DNA of 10,693 nt, taken from positions 1,122 to 11,814 of the forward strand of contig DOPF01000045.1 of the NCBI GenBank assembly GCA_003512705.1. The letters are read 5' to 3'. Below are positions 1 to 6,884 of this stretch, one piece after another (positions within the stretch are counted from its first letter, which is position 1; every line of letters begins with the position of its first letter). The notes below the pieces were generated by a model. That model had not been told where the DNA came from and ran no database searches. It saw only the letters and a program-made list of their open reading frames with translations. Position numbers and translations under genes: made by a program. Source of the DNA: Patescibacteria group bacterium (lineage in GTDB: Bacteria; Patescibacteriota; Patescibacteriia; Veblenbacterales; UBA10138).

Positions 1-551
1 TTAAAATTTTCATGAATCTTACTAGCTTGCGGCACGTCGGCGCCATAATACTTACGGCCCTTAGAATAAGGGTGCTCGGCGGGCGTGGATAAAGGCATAA
101 ACGCCAATTGAGCAATGGGCATTTTATAATAAAGTTTAACCGGTAAATTACCAACATTGTGAAGTTCTAACGTCGGCCGCAGGCTGTTTCCCGGATCGAT
201 AAATCCGGCGGTGGCATGAACAATTATGCCAATTCGGCCCAGGCTCGATTTACCCTCTAACCGAGCTACCATGTCATTGGGCAGGGTTAAACGCTCCATA
301 GTAACCCCCAGCGCAAACTCGCCTTGATGCAAAACAAATGGCTGGTCTTCGGCGATTTCCACCTCTTCCATTAAATCAGCTACCGGTTCGCGCACATCAA
401 TAAAGGCGTGGTGGGTGTTTTTGAATATTAAAAACTTTCTATCCAAATGTAAGTCCACTGAGGCTGGTTGAATAGCGCCGTCAAACAACGGCTCGATTTT
501 TATTTTTCCTTCGGCCAAAACTTTCTTTATGTCTTTGTCCGATAAAATCAT
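1..551 (-). CDS. dcd: dCTP deaminase, probably the bifunctional dCTP deaminase/dUTPase type (partial, runs off left edge)
   Basis: The enzyme converts dCTP to dUTP (or, in the bifunctional type, directly to dUMP), feeding dTMP synthesis in the cytoplasm. The frame starts at ATG 551-549 and stays open to base 1 without a stop, giving 183 residues of a family usually near 190, so only the last few are missing. Visible family motifs are GKSSLGRIG (residues 100-108), HATAGFIDPG (112-121) and TLELHNVGNLP (127-137), which includes the likely catalytic Glu129, then EHPYSKGRKYYG (159-170). The AG after HAT matches bifunctional enzymes such as the mycobacterial one; the E. coli monofunctional enzyme has AHRIDPG there. 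The bifunctional assignment is inference from this motif. It follows rplA after 72 bases containing a hairpin repeat. No Shine-Dalgarno is evident before the start. Confidence 0.93.
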   Translation of the reverse strand, partial: MILSDKDIKKVLAEGKIKIEPLFDGAIQPASVDLHLDRKFLIFKNTHHAFIDVREPVADLMEEVEIAEDQPFVLHQGEFALGVTMERLTLPNDMVARLEGKSSLGRIGIIVHATAGFIDPGNSLRPTLELHNVGNLPVKLYYKMPIAQLAFMPLSTPAEHPYSKGRKYYGADVPQASKIHENF

Positions 552-555
552 ATGG

Positions 556-622
556 TTAGTTAATAGTAATGAGTTGACAGTTAACAGTTTTTGAATCAAT
601 CACTGTCAACTGTGGACTGTGA
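556..622 (-). repeat. Intergenic hairpin repeat, copy A (rplA-dcd spacer)
   Basis: The spacer holds a perfect 10-bp inverted repeat: AGTTGACAGT at 572-581 and ACTGTCAACT at 602-611, with a 20-nt loop. Around it are related shorter words (ACAGT/ACTGT). The same arrangement, including the flanking TTAGTTAATAGT, recurs at 1869-1946 before rplK. There is no T-run after the hairpin on the minus strand, so it does not look like a standard intrinsic terminator. Its last bases lie only a few nucleotides from the dcd start codon, where it could affect initiation or mRNA stability; that is inference. Confidence 0.7.
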
Positions 623-623
623 A

Positions 624-1307
624 CTAAACAGCTACATGAACGGCCGGCCCCATAGTGGAAGTTAAAACAGCGTTTTGCATATAGGTGCCTTTAGCACCGG
701 CCGGTTTAGCTTTTTTAACCGCTTGCAGTAGAGCCTCAATATTGGCTTGCAATTTATCTGGGGCAAACGATACTTTGCCAACCATTTGGTGAATATTACC
801 AGCCTCGTCCACCTTAAAGTTAATTTTACCTGAGTTTAAGGCTTTGACAACCTTACCCACGTCATTTGATATGGTTTCAGTCTTAGGATTAGGCATTAAA
901 CCTTTTTGCCCTAAAATTTTGGCAATCGGCGCCATCTTTTTCATCATATCGGGCGTAGCTACTGCCACATCAAAATCGCACTGACCGGTTTGGCCAATGG
1001 TTTTAATTAAATCTTCACCACCCACAACACTAGCGCCAGCGGCCTTGGCCTCTTTAGCTTTATCATCACCACAAAAAACGGCAATCCTTTTAGTTTTGCC
1101 TAAACCACTGGGCAACACGACTGATCCACGAACTTGTTGATTAGCTTGTTTAGTATCCACTCCAAGTTTTAAATGCAACTCAACCGACTGGTCAAACTTA
1201 GTCGGCGGCATAGTTTTAATTAATTCCACTGCCTCTTTAACACCATAATGCTTGCCGACCTCTATTACCGAAGCGGCTTGCTTAAAGCGTTTACTCTTCT
1301 TGGACAT
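624..1307 (-). CDS. rplA: 50S ribosomal protein L1 (uL1)
   Basis: L1 forms the mobile L1 stalk of the large subunit by binding helices 76-78 of 23S rRNA, and in many bacteria also represses its own mRNA. The 227-residue length fits the family (about 230). Diagnostic stretches are KILGQKGLMPNPK (residues 130-142) and GTYMQNAVLTSTMGPAV (207-223), with the basic N-terminus and the second-domain TPDMM region at 118-122. The start at 1307 is supported by AAGGA at 1317-1321, nine bases upstream, the clearest Shine-Dalgarno in the window. It is the last ribosomal gene of secE-nusG-rplK-rplA; rplJ does not follow, dcd does. A probable L1-binding mRNA element at 1324-1363 lies just upstream of the Shine-Dalgarno, implying translational autoregulation. 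Confidence 0.98.
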   Translation of the reverse strand: MSKKSKRFKQAASVIEVGKHYGVKEAVELIKTMPPTKFDQSVELHLKLGVDTKQANQQVRGSVVLPSGLGKTKRIAVFCGDDKAKEAKAAGASVVGGEDLIKTIGQTGQCDFDVAVATPDMMKKMAPIAKILGQKGLMPNPKTETISNDVGKVVKALNSGKINFKVDEAGNIHQMVGKVSFAPDKLQANIEALLQAVKKAKPAGAKGTYMQNAVLTSTMGPAVHVAV

Positions 1308-1323
1308 ATACTTTTTTCCTTAT

Positions 1324-1363
1324 GGTAGTTTTAACGGGCCGCTGACTAAGCGGTCCTCCTACC
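1324..1363 (-). promoter_or_regulatory. Probable L1-binding mRNA operator in the rplK-rplA spacer
   Basis: Read on the minus strand, GGTAG (1363-1359) pairs with CTACC (1328-1324), enclosing GAGG, an inner hairpin CCGCT-TAGTC-AGCGG, then CCCGTTAAAA. This order (G-T-x-G stem, GAGG, hairpin, CCG, A-rich strand, closing CxACC) parallels the L1-stalk binding site in 23S rRNA, whose E. coli form begins GUGGGAGG and ends AAAUACCAC. It also resembles leaders I recall before rplA in Gram-positive bacteria. The element ends two bases before the rplA Shine-Dalgarno AAGGA, so bound L1 could block ribosome entry. Pairing is seen in the sequence; binding is inferred. Confidence 0.72.
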
Positions 1364-1435
1364 CTAATAAATAAAAAATCAAAATTTAAAGATTAAAATT
1401 ATTTTTCATTTTGATGTTCAAATTTTTAATTTTCC
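1364..1435. repeat. AT-rich simple-sequence spacer between rplK and rplA
   Basis: After the rplK stop the spacer is made of near-repeated words such as AAAATTTAAAGATTAAAATT and TTCAAATTTTTAATTTT. This resembles the tandem AT-rich unit before nusG at 2494-2530. No promoter, open frame or strong hairpin is evident. Such spacer fillers are common in Patescibacteria; I cannot assign a function. Confidence 0.5.
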
Positions 1436-1864
1436 TTAGCCTTCCACTGTTATGCCCATTTGCCGCGCCGTGCCCTCAATAATTTTAACCGCGGCGTTTA
1501 TATCGTTGGCTGTTAAATCGGGCATTTTGATTTTGGCTATTTCTTCTAGTTGCTTGCGAGTAACTTTACCAACCTTTTCCTGCAATGGCTTTCCCGAACC
1601 TTTTTCTAATCCCGCGGCTTTTTTTAATAAATTAGCGGCCGGTGGTGTTTTTAAAACAAAAGTATAAGTGCGATCCTCATAAACCGTAATTTCACAGGGG
1701 ATAATATTATTGCCTTTGTCTTTGGTAGCGGCGTTAAACTTGGTGCAAAATTCTTGCAAGTTGAGCCCGTGCTGTCCCAATGCCGGCCCCACCGGCGGCG
1801 CTGGTGTAGCTTTACCAGCCGGTATTTGTAATTTGATGACTGTTTTTACTTTCTTGATTGCCAT
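1436..1864 (-). CDS. rplK: 50S ribosomal protein L11 (uL11)
   Basis: L11 binds the GTPase-associated region of 23S rRNA at the base of the L7/L12 stalk and takes part in factor-dependent GTP hydrolysis. The 142-residue protein matches the family length. The N-terminal domain has the proline-rich [13 protein letters not shown] (residues 23-35) and [10 protein letters not shown] (38-47). The C-terminal rRNA-binding domain has [14 protein letters not shown] (about 72-85), IKMPDL and the terminal GTARQMGI signature. The start [17 protein letters not shown] fits the conserved beginning. It sits between nusG and rplA in the conserved order. No Shine-Dalgarno is obvious; copy B of the hairpin repeat ends a few bases upstream of the start codon. 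Confidence 0.98.
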   Translation of the reverse strand: MAIKKVKTVIKLQIPAGKATPAPPVGPALGQHGLNLQEFCTKFNAATKDKGNNIIPCEITVYEDRTYTFVLKTPPAANLLKKAAGLEKGSGKPLQEKVGKVTRKQLEEIAKIKMPDLTANDINAAVKIIEGTARQMGITVEG

Positions 1865-1868
1865 AAGC

Positions 1869-1946
1869 GTTAGTTATTAGTTAATAGTTGACAGTTCACA
1901 GTGTTAAAAATCAACGACTGTTAACTATATACTGTAAGCTGCGAAC
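1869..1946 (-). repeat. Intergenic hairpin repeat, copy B (nusG-rplK spacer)
   Basis: AGTTGACAGT (1886-1895) and ACTGTTAACT (1917-1926) form an inverted repeat with one G-T wobble, in the same order and spacing as copy A at 572-611. Flanking TTAGTT/TTAATAGT words and a trailing ACTGTnnnCTGnGAACT segment are shared too. The element fills the whole nusG-rplK spacer. The two copies have diverged while keeping the stem, so this is a dispersed family and not one chance palindrome. Function unknown. Confidence 0.7.
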
Positions 1947-2492
1947 TTAAATCTTCTGTATTTGTAAAAAGTCTAATTCCACTGGCGTTTCCCGGCCAAA
2001 CATTGATACCAATACTTTTACCTTACCCCTAGATTCATCGACTTCCGAAACTTTACCGTCAAAATCTTTAAATGGGCCGTCGGTAATTTTAACCGGCGCT
2101 CCTACCGTCACGTCCATTTTATAAGTCGGCTCTTCAATACCCATGCGTTTCTGCAGTGATTTTATTTCCTCTTCCGAAACCGGCGTCGGTGTGGTGCCGC
2201 TACCAATAAATCCGGTAACGTTAGGGGTGTTGCGCACCACATACCACGAATCATCGGTTACTACCATTTCCACCAGCACATAGCCCGGGAAAATCTTTTC
2301 TTCTACCACGCGGCGCTTGCCGTTCTTAATGCGAATCTTTTTTTCTGTCGGAATAAGTATATTAAAAATCTTATCCCCCATGTCTAGCGACTCAATCCGT
2401 TGTTTTAAATTACGTGATACATTTTCCTCGTAGCCGGAATAGGTGTGCAGGGCATACCAACGGCGGCCCTGCTGCAATGTTTGTCTTGCCAT
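1947..2492 (-). CDS. nusG: Transcription termination/antitermination factor NusG
   Basis: NusG binds the clamp helices of RNA polymerase, suppresses pausing and links transcription to ribosomes or Rho. The 181 residues match the E. coli length. The NGN domain spans about residues 10-115, with RRWYALHTYSGYEENV (10-25), FPGYVLVEM and the SWYVVRNTPNVTGFIG stretch. A short linker leads to the KOW domain at the C-terminus, with VGAPVKITDGPFKDF and the terminal beta strands FGRETPVELDF. The start is the only one giving the full NGN domain; it directly follows an AT-rich tandem repeat and has no Shine-Dalgarno. Gene order secE-nusG-rplK-rplA is conserved across bacteria. Confidence 0.98.
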   Translation of the reverse strand: MARQTLQQGRRWYALHTYSGYEENVSRNLKQRIESLDMGDKIFNILIPTEKKIRIKNGKRRVVEEKIFPGYVLVEMVVTDDSWYVVRNTPNVTGFIGSGTTPTPVSEEEIKSLQKRMGIEEPTYKMDVTVGAPVKITDGPFKDFDGKVSEVDESRGKVKVLVSMFGRETPVELDFLQIQKI

Positions 2493-2493
2493 C

Positions 2494-2530
2494 TTAAAAA
2501 TTCAAAATTAAAAATTCAAAATTAAAAATT
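2494..2530. repeat. AT-rich tandem repeat between secE and nusG
   Basis: A 14-base unit close to AAAAATTCAAAATT is repeated about two and a half times and runs up to the nusG start codon. In the nusG mRNA it would be an unstructured U/A-rich leader replacing a Shine-Dalgarno. It may act as an enhancer of initiation through an unstructured start region, or be a slippage-prone filler. The sequence shows only the repeat. Confidence 0.8.
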
Positions 2531-2546
2531 GTCTTGCTAATTCTTT

Positions 2547-2732
2547 TCACCTGTACAAAAGTTGCTCTAATCCCCAGTTAAAAATATAATCTAAAGCGCC
2601 CAAAAAAGCCGCCACTGCCAAACTGATGCCAATAACCAGCAAGGTGTGCTGGGTGGTCTCCCGTTTGGAGGGCCAAACTACCTTTTTAAGCTCCGCAACT
2701 GAGGTTTTGATATAATTCGATAAACTGGCCAT
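2547..2732 (-). CDS. secE: Preprotein translocase subunit SecE
   Basis: SecE is the small essential clamp of the SecYEG channel in the inner membrane. The 61-residue protein is the minimal single-span form. An N-terminal amphipathic stretch carries the family motif AELKKVVWPSKRET (residues 13-26), followed by one transmembrane helix at about 30-50 (LLVIGISLAVAAFLGALDYI). Position immediately upstream of nusG confirms it. It is the first gene of the operon, with a promoter at 2773-2801. The leader is only about 34 nt and contains a GNRA-capped hairpin at 2745-2764. Shine-Dalgarno is weak (AAGAACG). Confidence 0.96.
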   Translation of the reverse strand: MASLSNYIKTSVAELKKVVWPSKRETTQHTLLVIGISLAVAAFLGALDYIFNWGLEQLLYR

Positions 2733-2744
2733 TTTTTCGTTCTT

Positions 2745-2764
2745 AAAAAGCCCTCGCGGGCCTT
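2745..2764 (-). terminator. Terminator/attenuator-like hairpin in the secE leader
   Basis: On the minus strand, AAGGCCC and GGGCTTT pair (one G-U) around a GCGA tetraloop, and the arm runs into a TTTTT tract at 2749-2745. It lies between the secE promoter and the secE start, at the extreme 5' end of the predicted mRNA. It could end the upstream 6S-like transcript, attenuate the operon, or protect the 5' end. The stem is short, so termination efficiency is doubtful. Confidence 0.45.
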
Positions 2765-2772
2765 ATGTTGCC

Positions 2773-2801
2773 AATATAACACTACTCTTTAAAAATGGCA
2801 A
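2773..2801 (-). promoter_or_regulatory. Promoter of the secE-nusG-rplK-rplA operon
   Basis: The minus strand has -35 TTGCCA (2801-2796), a 17-base spacer, and -10 TATATT (2778-2773), with a TG one base before the -10 (extended -10). The expected start is near 2766, about 34 nt before secE. Both elements match the sigma70 consensus in five of six (-10) and four of six (-35) positions. Confidence 0.65.
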
Positions 2802-2827
2802 TAGCTGGGGTGTATTTAAATAAATGA

Positions 2828-3024
2828 AATAAGGGATGGTTTTATTGAGGGGAAGTTTTTTGTAAAGTGAAGTGATCAGATGATCGGGTGGGAATGTTTT
2901 GTGGTAGGGGTTGGAGGAAGAGGCCTTGGGTCTCAAATGTTTGAGAACTAAGGTCTCTTCCGCTTCGCCACACTACCTATTCCTACTTTATTCACTTTTC
3001 AACTCTCCCATACCATCCCTTATT
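2828..3024 (-). ncRNA. ssrS: Long interrupted-hairpin RNA, candidate 6S RNA
   Basis: 6S RNA mimics an open promoter and sequesters sigma70 RNA polymerase. This 197-nt segment is closed by a perfect 13-bp stem (AATAAGGGATGGT at the 5' end, ACCATCCCTTATT at the 3' end). Inside are nested helices: GGGAGAGTT/AACTTCCCC with a mismatch and a wobble, AAGTGAA/TTCACTT, GTAGGAAT/ATTCCCAC with one mismatch, and GGTAG/CTACC. A central unpaired region of about 7-12 nt per side follows, then an apical arm GGAAGAG/CTCTTCC, CCTT/AAGG and TCTCAA-ATGT-TTGAGA. Length, single-rod shape and central bubble fit 6S RNA. A strong promoter places +1 exactly on its first base. No conserved primary motif was verified, so the family name is inference; a structured secE leader or a large palindromic element are alternatives. 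Confidence 0.55.
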
Positions 3025-3030
3025 GATTTA

Positions 3031-3059
3031 ATAATAGCGCATCCTTAAAAAAACGTCAA
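3031..3059 (-). promoter_or_regulatory. Strong sigma70-type promoter for the 6S-like RNA
   Basis: The minus strand has TTGACG (3059-3054), exactly 17 bases, then TATTAT (3036-3031). Six bases further is A at 3024, the first base of the 13-bp closing stem. This is among the best-formed promoters in the window. It lies in the gyrB-secE spacer, 95 bases past the gyrB stop. The stretch 3060-3153 between them holds no open frame and no convincing gyrB terminator. Confidence 0.75.
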
Positions 3060-3153
3060 GAGCTTTAATTATCTTGATTTAAAAAAATTATCCACAAATT
3101 ATATGTCTAAATTTTTTACCCCCCTCCGCCGAAGGCAACAGCTGGCAGGCATT

Positions 3154-5193
<2,040 letters not shown>

Positions 5194-5222
5194 TTATCTA
5201 ATCTTAAAGAAAAATTTAACTA

Positions 5223-5252
5223 TTGACAAGATAATATATAATGCACTATACT
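5223..5252 (+). promoter_or_regulatory. Rightward promoter-like sequence in the gyrB upstream spacer
   Basis: On the plus strand TTGACA (5223-5228, perfect -35) is followed by 18 bases and TATACT (5247-5252). It points away from gyrB, toward the hairpin at 5268-5316. Predicted transcripts would start near 5259 and end at that hairpin after roughly 55-60 nt. No plus-strand gene follows, so it would make a tiny RNA or be a chance match in AT-rich sequence. Confidence 0.4.
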
Positions 5253-5267
5253 TAACCTATTCACCAC

Positions 5268-5316
5268 GAAAAAGACCCTGATGAAGTTTTGTCCTCATTG
5301 GGGGCTTTTTCTTTTT
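5268..5316. terminator. Bidirectional intrinsic terminator between the HEPN-like gene and gyrB
   Basis: GAAAAAG (5268-5274) pairs with CTTTTTC (5305-5311), continuing inward with CCC/GGG and ATGA/TCAT. Runs of five T follow on both strands (5312-5316 on plus; complement of 5269-5273 on minus). On the minus strand it would end the MNT-HEPN-like transcript before gyrB. The rest of the 157-base spacer holds the promoter-like elements only. Confidence 0.7.
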
Positions 5317-5347
5317 AGTCAACAGTTCTGCGTTCAACATAGTGACT

Positions 5348-5743
5348 TTAGGAAAATGCTTGTTTAAAAACGCGCTGCACAAACTTCAGGTACTCTTGGG
5401 CGTCCTTCTCTGAAATCAAAATACCGCCGTCGTAAAAATCCAAATTGCGCATGGTCCGCATCTTATGGCCAAACACGGCAATATCCTGGTTGTTGAGTAA
5501 TTCGGCCAGGTGGTCAATCAGCTTCGCGTGATGGCCTGGTGCGCTACGCACCCGGTACCCCTCCCGCGCAATCAGCGTGATACCGCACTTGATGAGTGTG
5601 TCATAAGCAAACTTGAACACCACTTCGGGCACGCTGGAATCCTGCGCAATATGCAAGTCGCGCGCAGCTGCTTGCTGAAACTGCCCAAGTTGCGTCGGGG
5701 CAAACGTAAATTTTTGAAAATGTTCACGGTCAAAAGGGCTCAT
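5348..5743 (-). CDS. HEPN-like protein paired with a nucleotidyltransferase
   Basis: This 131-residue, mostly helical protein is translated from an ATG overlapping the stop of the preceding nucleotidyltransferase gene (ATGA, 4-base overlap), so the two are coupled. The pattern GHHAKLIDHLAELL (residues 70-83), then MRTMRNLDFYDGG (95-107) and a C-terminal KDAQEYLKFVQRVFKQ helix (113-128), resembles HEPN proteins encoded next to minimal nucleotidyltransferases. In active HEPN RNases the motif is R-x4-6-H, often followed by a Tyr that the partner modifies. Here Arg99-Asn100 is followed by Tyr104 and Asp105, with no His at the usual place. It may therefore be a non-nuclease partner or use another residue such as His71/His72. 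The HEPN call is by pattern only. Base composition is visibly more GC-rich than pheT, the membrane genes or gyrB, suggesting transfer. Confidence 0.65.
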   Translation of the reverse strand: MSPFDREHFQKFTFAPTQLGQFQQAAARDLHIAQDSSVPEVVFKFAYDTLIKCGITLIAREGYRVRSAPGHHAKLIDHLAELLNNQDIAVFGHKMRTMRNLDFYDGGILISEKDAQEYLKFVQRVFKQAFS

Positions 5744-6285
5744 AACAGCTTGATATGCTTACCAGACAGTACGTTCTTTATAAACGGATTATGCTGCTGG
5801 CGCTTGGCACGAAACTCACGCGGGCTCAAGTTCACCACATTAATCTCCCGCCCCACCTGTTTCTGCAGTGCAACAATTGACCGCTGGAGCACAAACGACG
5901 AGTGGTTGCCAACAACCAATACATCGATATCGCTCGCCGCGTCCAGGTGGTTCTTGGCATACGAACCGTATAGGTAAGCACGCGTAATACCGGAAACCTT
6001 TTTGAGCGCCGCGGCAAGTCGCTTCTCAAACCCAACCGTTTGTAAAAAAATGTGACGGTAATCTTTGAGTAACGGAAATTTTTTATTTAACGAAAAGTAC
6101 CGCTGCTTGCCCGAAAACTCGCTTCGTAACAACCCCTCCTGCTCCAACTCCTTAAGCTTGCGATAGAGGTTCATGGGGTCAACCTCAAGCAGTTTGGCCA
6201 GCTCATTAACGTACCGCTTGGTGTGGGAATTGAGGAAAAAGTAATCTAGTATCCTTTGGCCCACCTTAGATCGTGTAAAAATCAT
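5740..6285 (-). CDS. Winged-helix regulator fused to a minimal nucleotidyltransferase (MNT)
   Basis: The 181-residue protein has two parts. Residues 1-70 form a winged helix-turn-helix (RYVNELAKLLEVDPMNLYRK as the helix-turn-helix, LEQEGLLRSEFSGKQRYFSL as the wing). Residues 100-180 form a nucleotidyltransferase with Gly107-Ser108 in LYGSYAK and Asp119-x-Asp121 in SDIDVLVVG. The usual third acidic position appears as Glu147 or is replaced by Asn149 in GREINVV. Such enzymes act as antitoxins by transferring nucleotides to HEPN partners, or are orphan wHTH-NTase regulators. The overlap with the HEPN-like gene supports a two-gene module. The winged helix and the palindromes in its promoter at 6296-6326 suggest autoregulation. 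No Shine-Dalgarno is seen; the predicted 5' leader is about 20 nt. Confidence 0.82.
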   Translation of the reverse strand: MIFTRSKVGQRILDYFFLNSHTKRYVNELAKLLEVDPMNLYRKLKELEQEGLLRSEFSGKQRYFSLNKKFPLLKDYRHIFLQTVGFEKRLAAALKKVSGITRAYLYGSYAKNHLDAASDIDVLVVGNHSSFVLQRSIVALQKQVGREINVVNLSPREFRAKRQQHNPFIKNVLSGKHIKLL

Positions 6286-6295
6286 GGATGTTGTC

Positions 6296-6326
6296 TACTA
6301 TAATTATAGTATAATTTTACTATAAT
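6296..6326. promoter_or_regulatory. Three operator half-sites (TACTATAAT) before the MNT gene
   Basis: TACTATAAT occurs at 6296-6304 and 6318-6326, and inverted (ATTATAGTA) at 6303-6311. The first pair forms a perfect 16-bp palindrome (6296-6311). The second pair forms 9-bp arms separated by six bases. These overlap the -10 region and the start site of the predicted MNT promoter, the usual place for an autorepressor. The winged helix of the adjacent MNT protein is the natural candidate; binding is inferred. Confidence 0.6.
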
Positions 6327-6342
6327 CTAAACCCAGAGTCAA
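6314..6342 (-). promoter_or_regulatory. Promoter of the MNT-HEPN-like module
   Basis: The minus strand has TTGACT (6342-6337), a 17-base spacer and TAAAAT (6319-6314). Each hexamer matches consensus in five of six positions. Predicted start is near 6307, inside the operator palindromes and about 22 nt before the MNT start codon. It lies immediately inside the junction with the gyrB fragment, so the module carries its own promoter. Confidence 0.65.
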
Positions 6343-6362
6343 TACCACCAACCCCCTATGCC

Positions 6363-6465
6363 CCGGGCGCTTACGCACCGGCTCAAGGCCTTCTAAAACT
6401 TGTATTTGATCGGCTCCGTATTTACTACCAGCGGCTTTTACTTTTTTTTCTTTGTCTTTGGTCAT
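6363..6465 (-). pseudogene. Truncated, diverged 5' fragment of gyrB (first ~35 codons)
   Basis: From ATG at 6465-6463 the reading MTKDKEKKVKAAGSKYGADQ and then [15 protein letters not shown] matches the start of the intact GyrB in 30 of 35 residues. By my count 17 of 105 bases differ, many at third positions. Similarity stops abruptly after the Pro-Gly codons, where GyrB continues MYIG and this copy reads HRG and then unrelated sequence to a stop at 6304-6306. The fragment could express a 53-residue peptide but has lost every catalytic part. It lies 20 bases after the small membrane-protein gene and just before the MNT promoter. The divergence pattern suggests a gyrB from a related lineage, not a recent tandem copy. 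Confidence 0.88.
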
Positions 6466-6485
6466 AGTTTGATTATTTAAAAAAA

Positions 6486-6872
6486 TCAAATACCTATATA
6501 AGTGTCGCCGAGTAAGAAGTCTAAAATTAAAACAATTAAGACTAAAATAATTATTCCGGAAAGCGTTATAGAAATTAAGGAAATAGACTTTTTGCCAATT
6601 TTTTTTCTCAAGCAAATTGAAGCAAGAATAATAGAAATGGTACCTGGAATGAATATTAGGAGAGGATTTATCTCAGCGGCAAATGAATAAAGATAAAGGC
6701 CACGGATGCCTAATATATCTGTTACCGCGTCTATCAATGAAAAATCAAATAACTCAATAAGGCCCCCTTCCCAAAGTGGAAAGGCTGTCAAAAGAGATAG
6801 AATACCAAAACTAAAGGCGACCCAATTTAAATATGGTTTCTTAATTGGTAATATGATATTATTTTGTTCCAT
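6486..6872 (-). CDS. Small multi-pass membrane protein of unknown function
   Basis: I do not recognise this 128-residue protein. It begins with a short polar N-terminus (MEQNNIILPIKKPYLN), then hydrophobic segments at about residues 16-34, 52-64 (weak), 70-88 and 98-120, with a basic RKKIGKKS loop at 88-95. This suggests three or four membrane spans and no soluble domain. It starts 12 bases after pheT on the same strand and probably shares its transcript. The DNA is AT-rich and there is no Shine-Dalgarno. The opposite-strand and shifted-frame readings here look like shadows. It ends 20 bases before the gyrB fragment, so it may have preceded gyrB before the module arrived. Confidence 0.7.
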   Translation of the reverse strand: MEQNNIILPIKKPYLNWVAFSFGILSLLTAFPLWEGGLIELFDFSLIDAVTDILGIRGLYLYSFAAEINPLLIFIPGTISIILASICLRKKIGKKSISLISITLSGIIILVLIVLILDFLLGDTYIGI

Positions 6873-6884
6873 ATAATTGTACGA

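Noticed and set aside
2494..2530. CRISPR-like direct repeats
   Set aside because: The 14-base AT-rich units are contiguous with no spacers and no cas genes, so this is a simple tandem repeat.
3105..3153. A possible gyrB terminator
   Set aside because: GCC/GGC-rich words after the gyrB stop can pair only weakly on the minus strand and are followed by TAAAAAATTT, not a T-run.
2733..3153. A tRNA gene next to secE, as in many bacteria
   Set aside because: No cloverleaf, TTCGANNC T-loop word or CCA end was found on either strand.
5314..5342. A third copy of the AGTTGACAGT hairpin repeat
   Set aside because: GTCAACAGTT and GTTCAAC resemble one arm, but no partner arm or flanking words are present.
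5510..5977. A 155-residue plus-strand frame opposite the MNT and HEPN-like genes
   Set aside because: It lies antisense to two better-supported overlapping genes, has no recognisable domain and no ribosome-binding site; open frames opposite GC-rich genes are common.
6304..6615. A 103-residue minus-strand frame running through the gyrB fragment
   Set aside because: Its first half is a shifted-frame reading of the small membrane-protein gene and its second half is the gyrB fragment. Only the part from 6465 down is meaningful, and it is a broken gyrB start.
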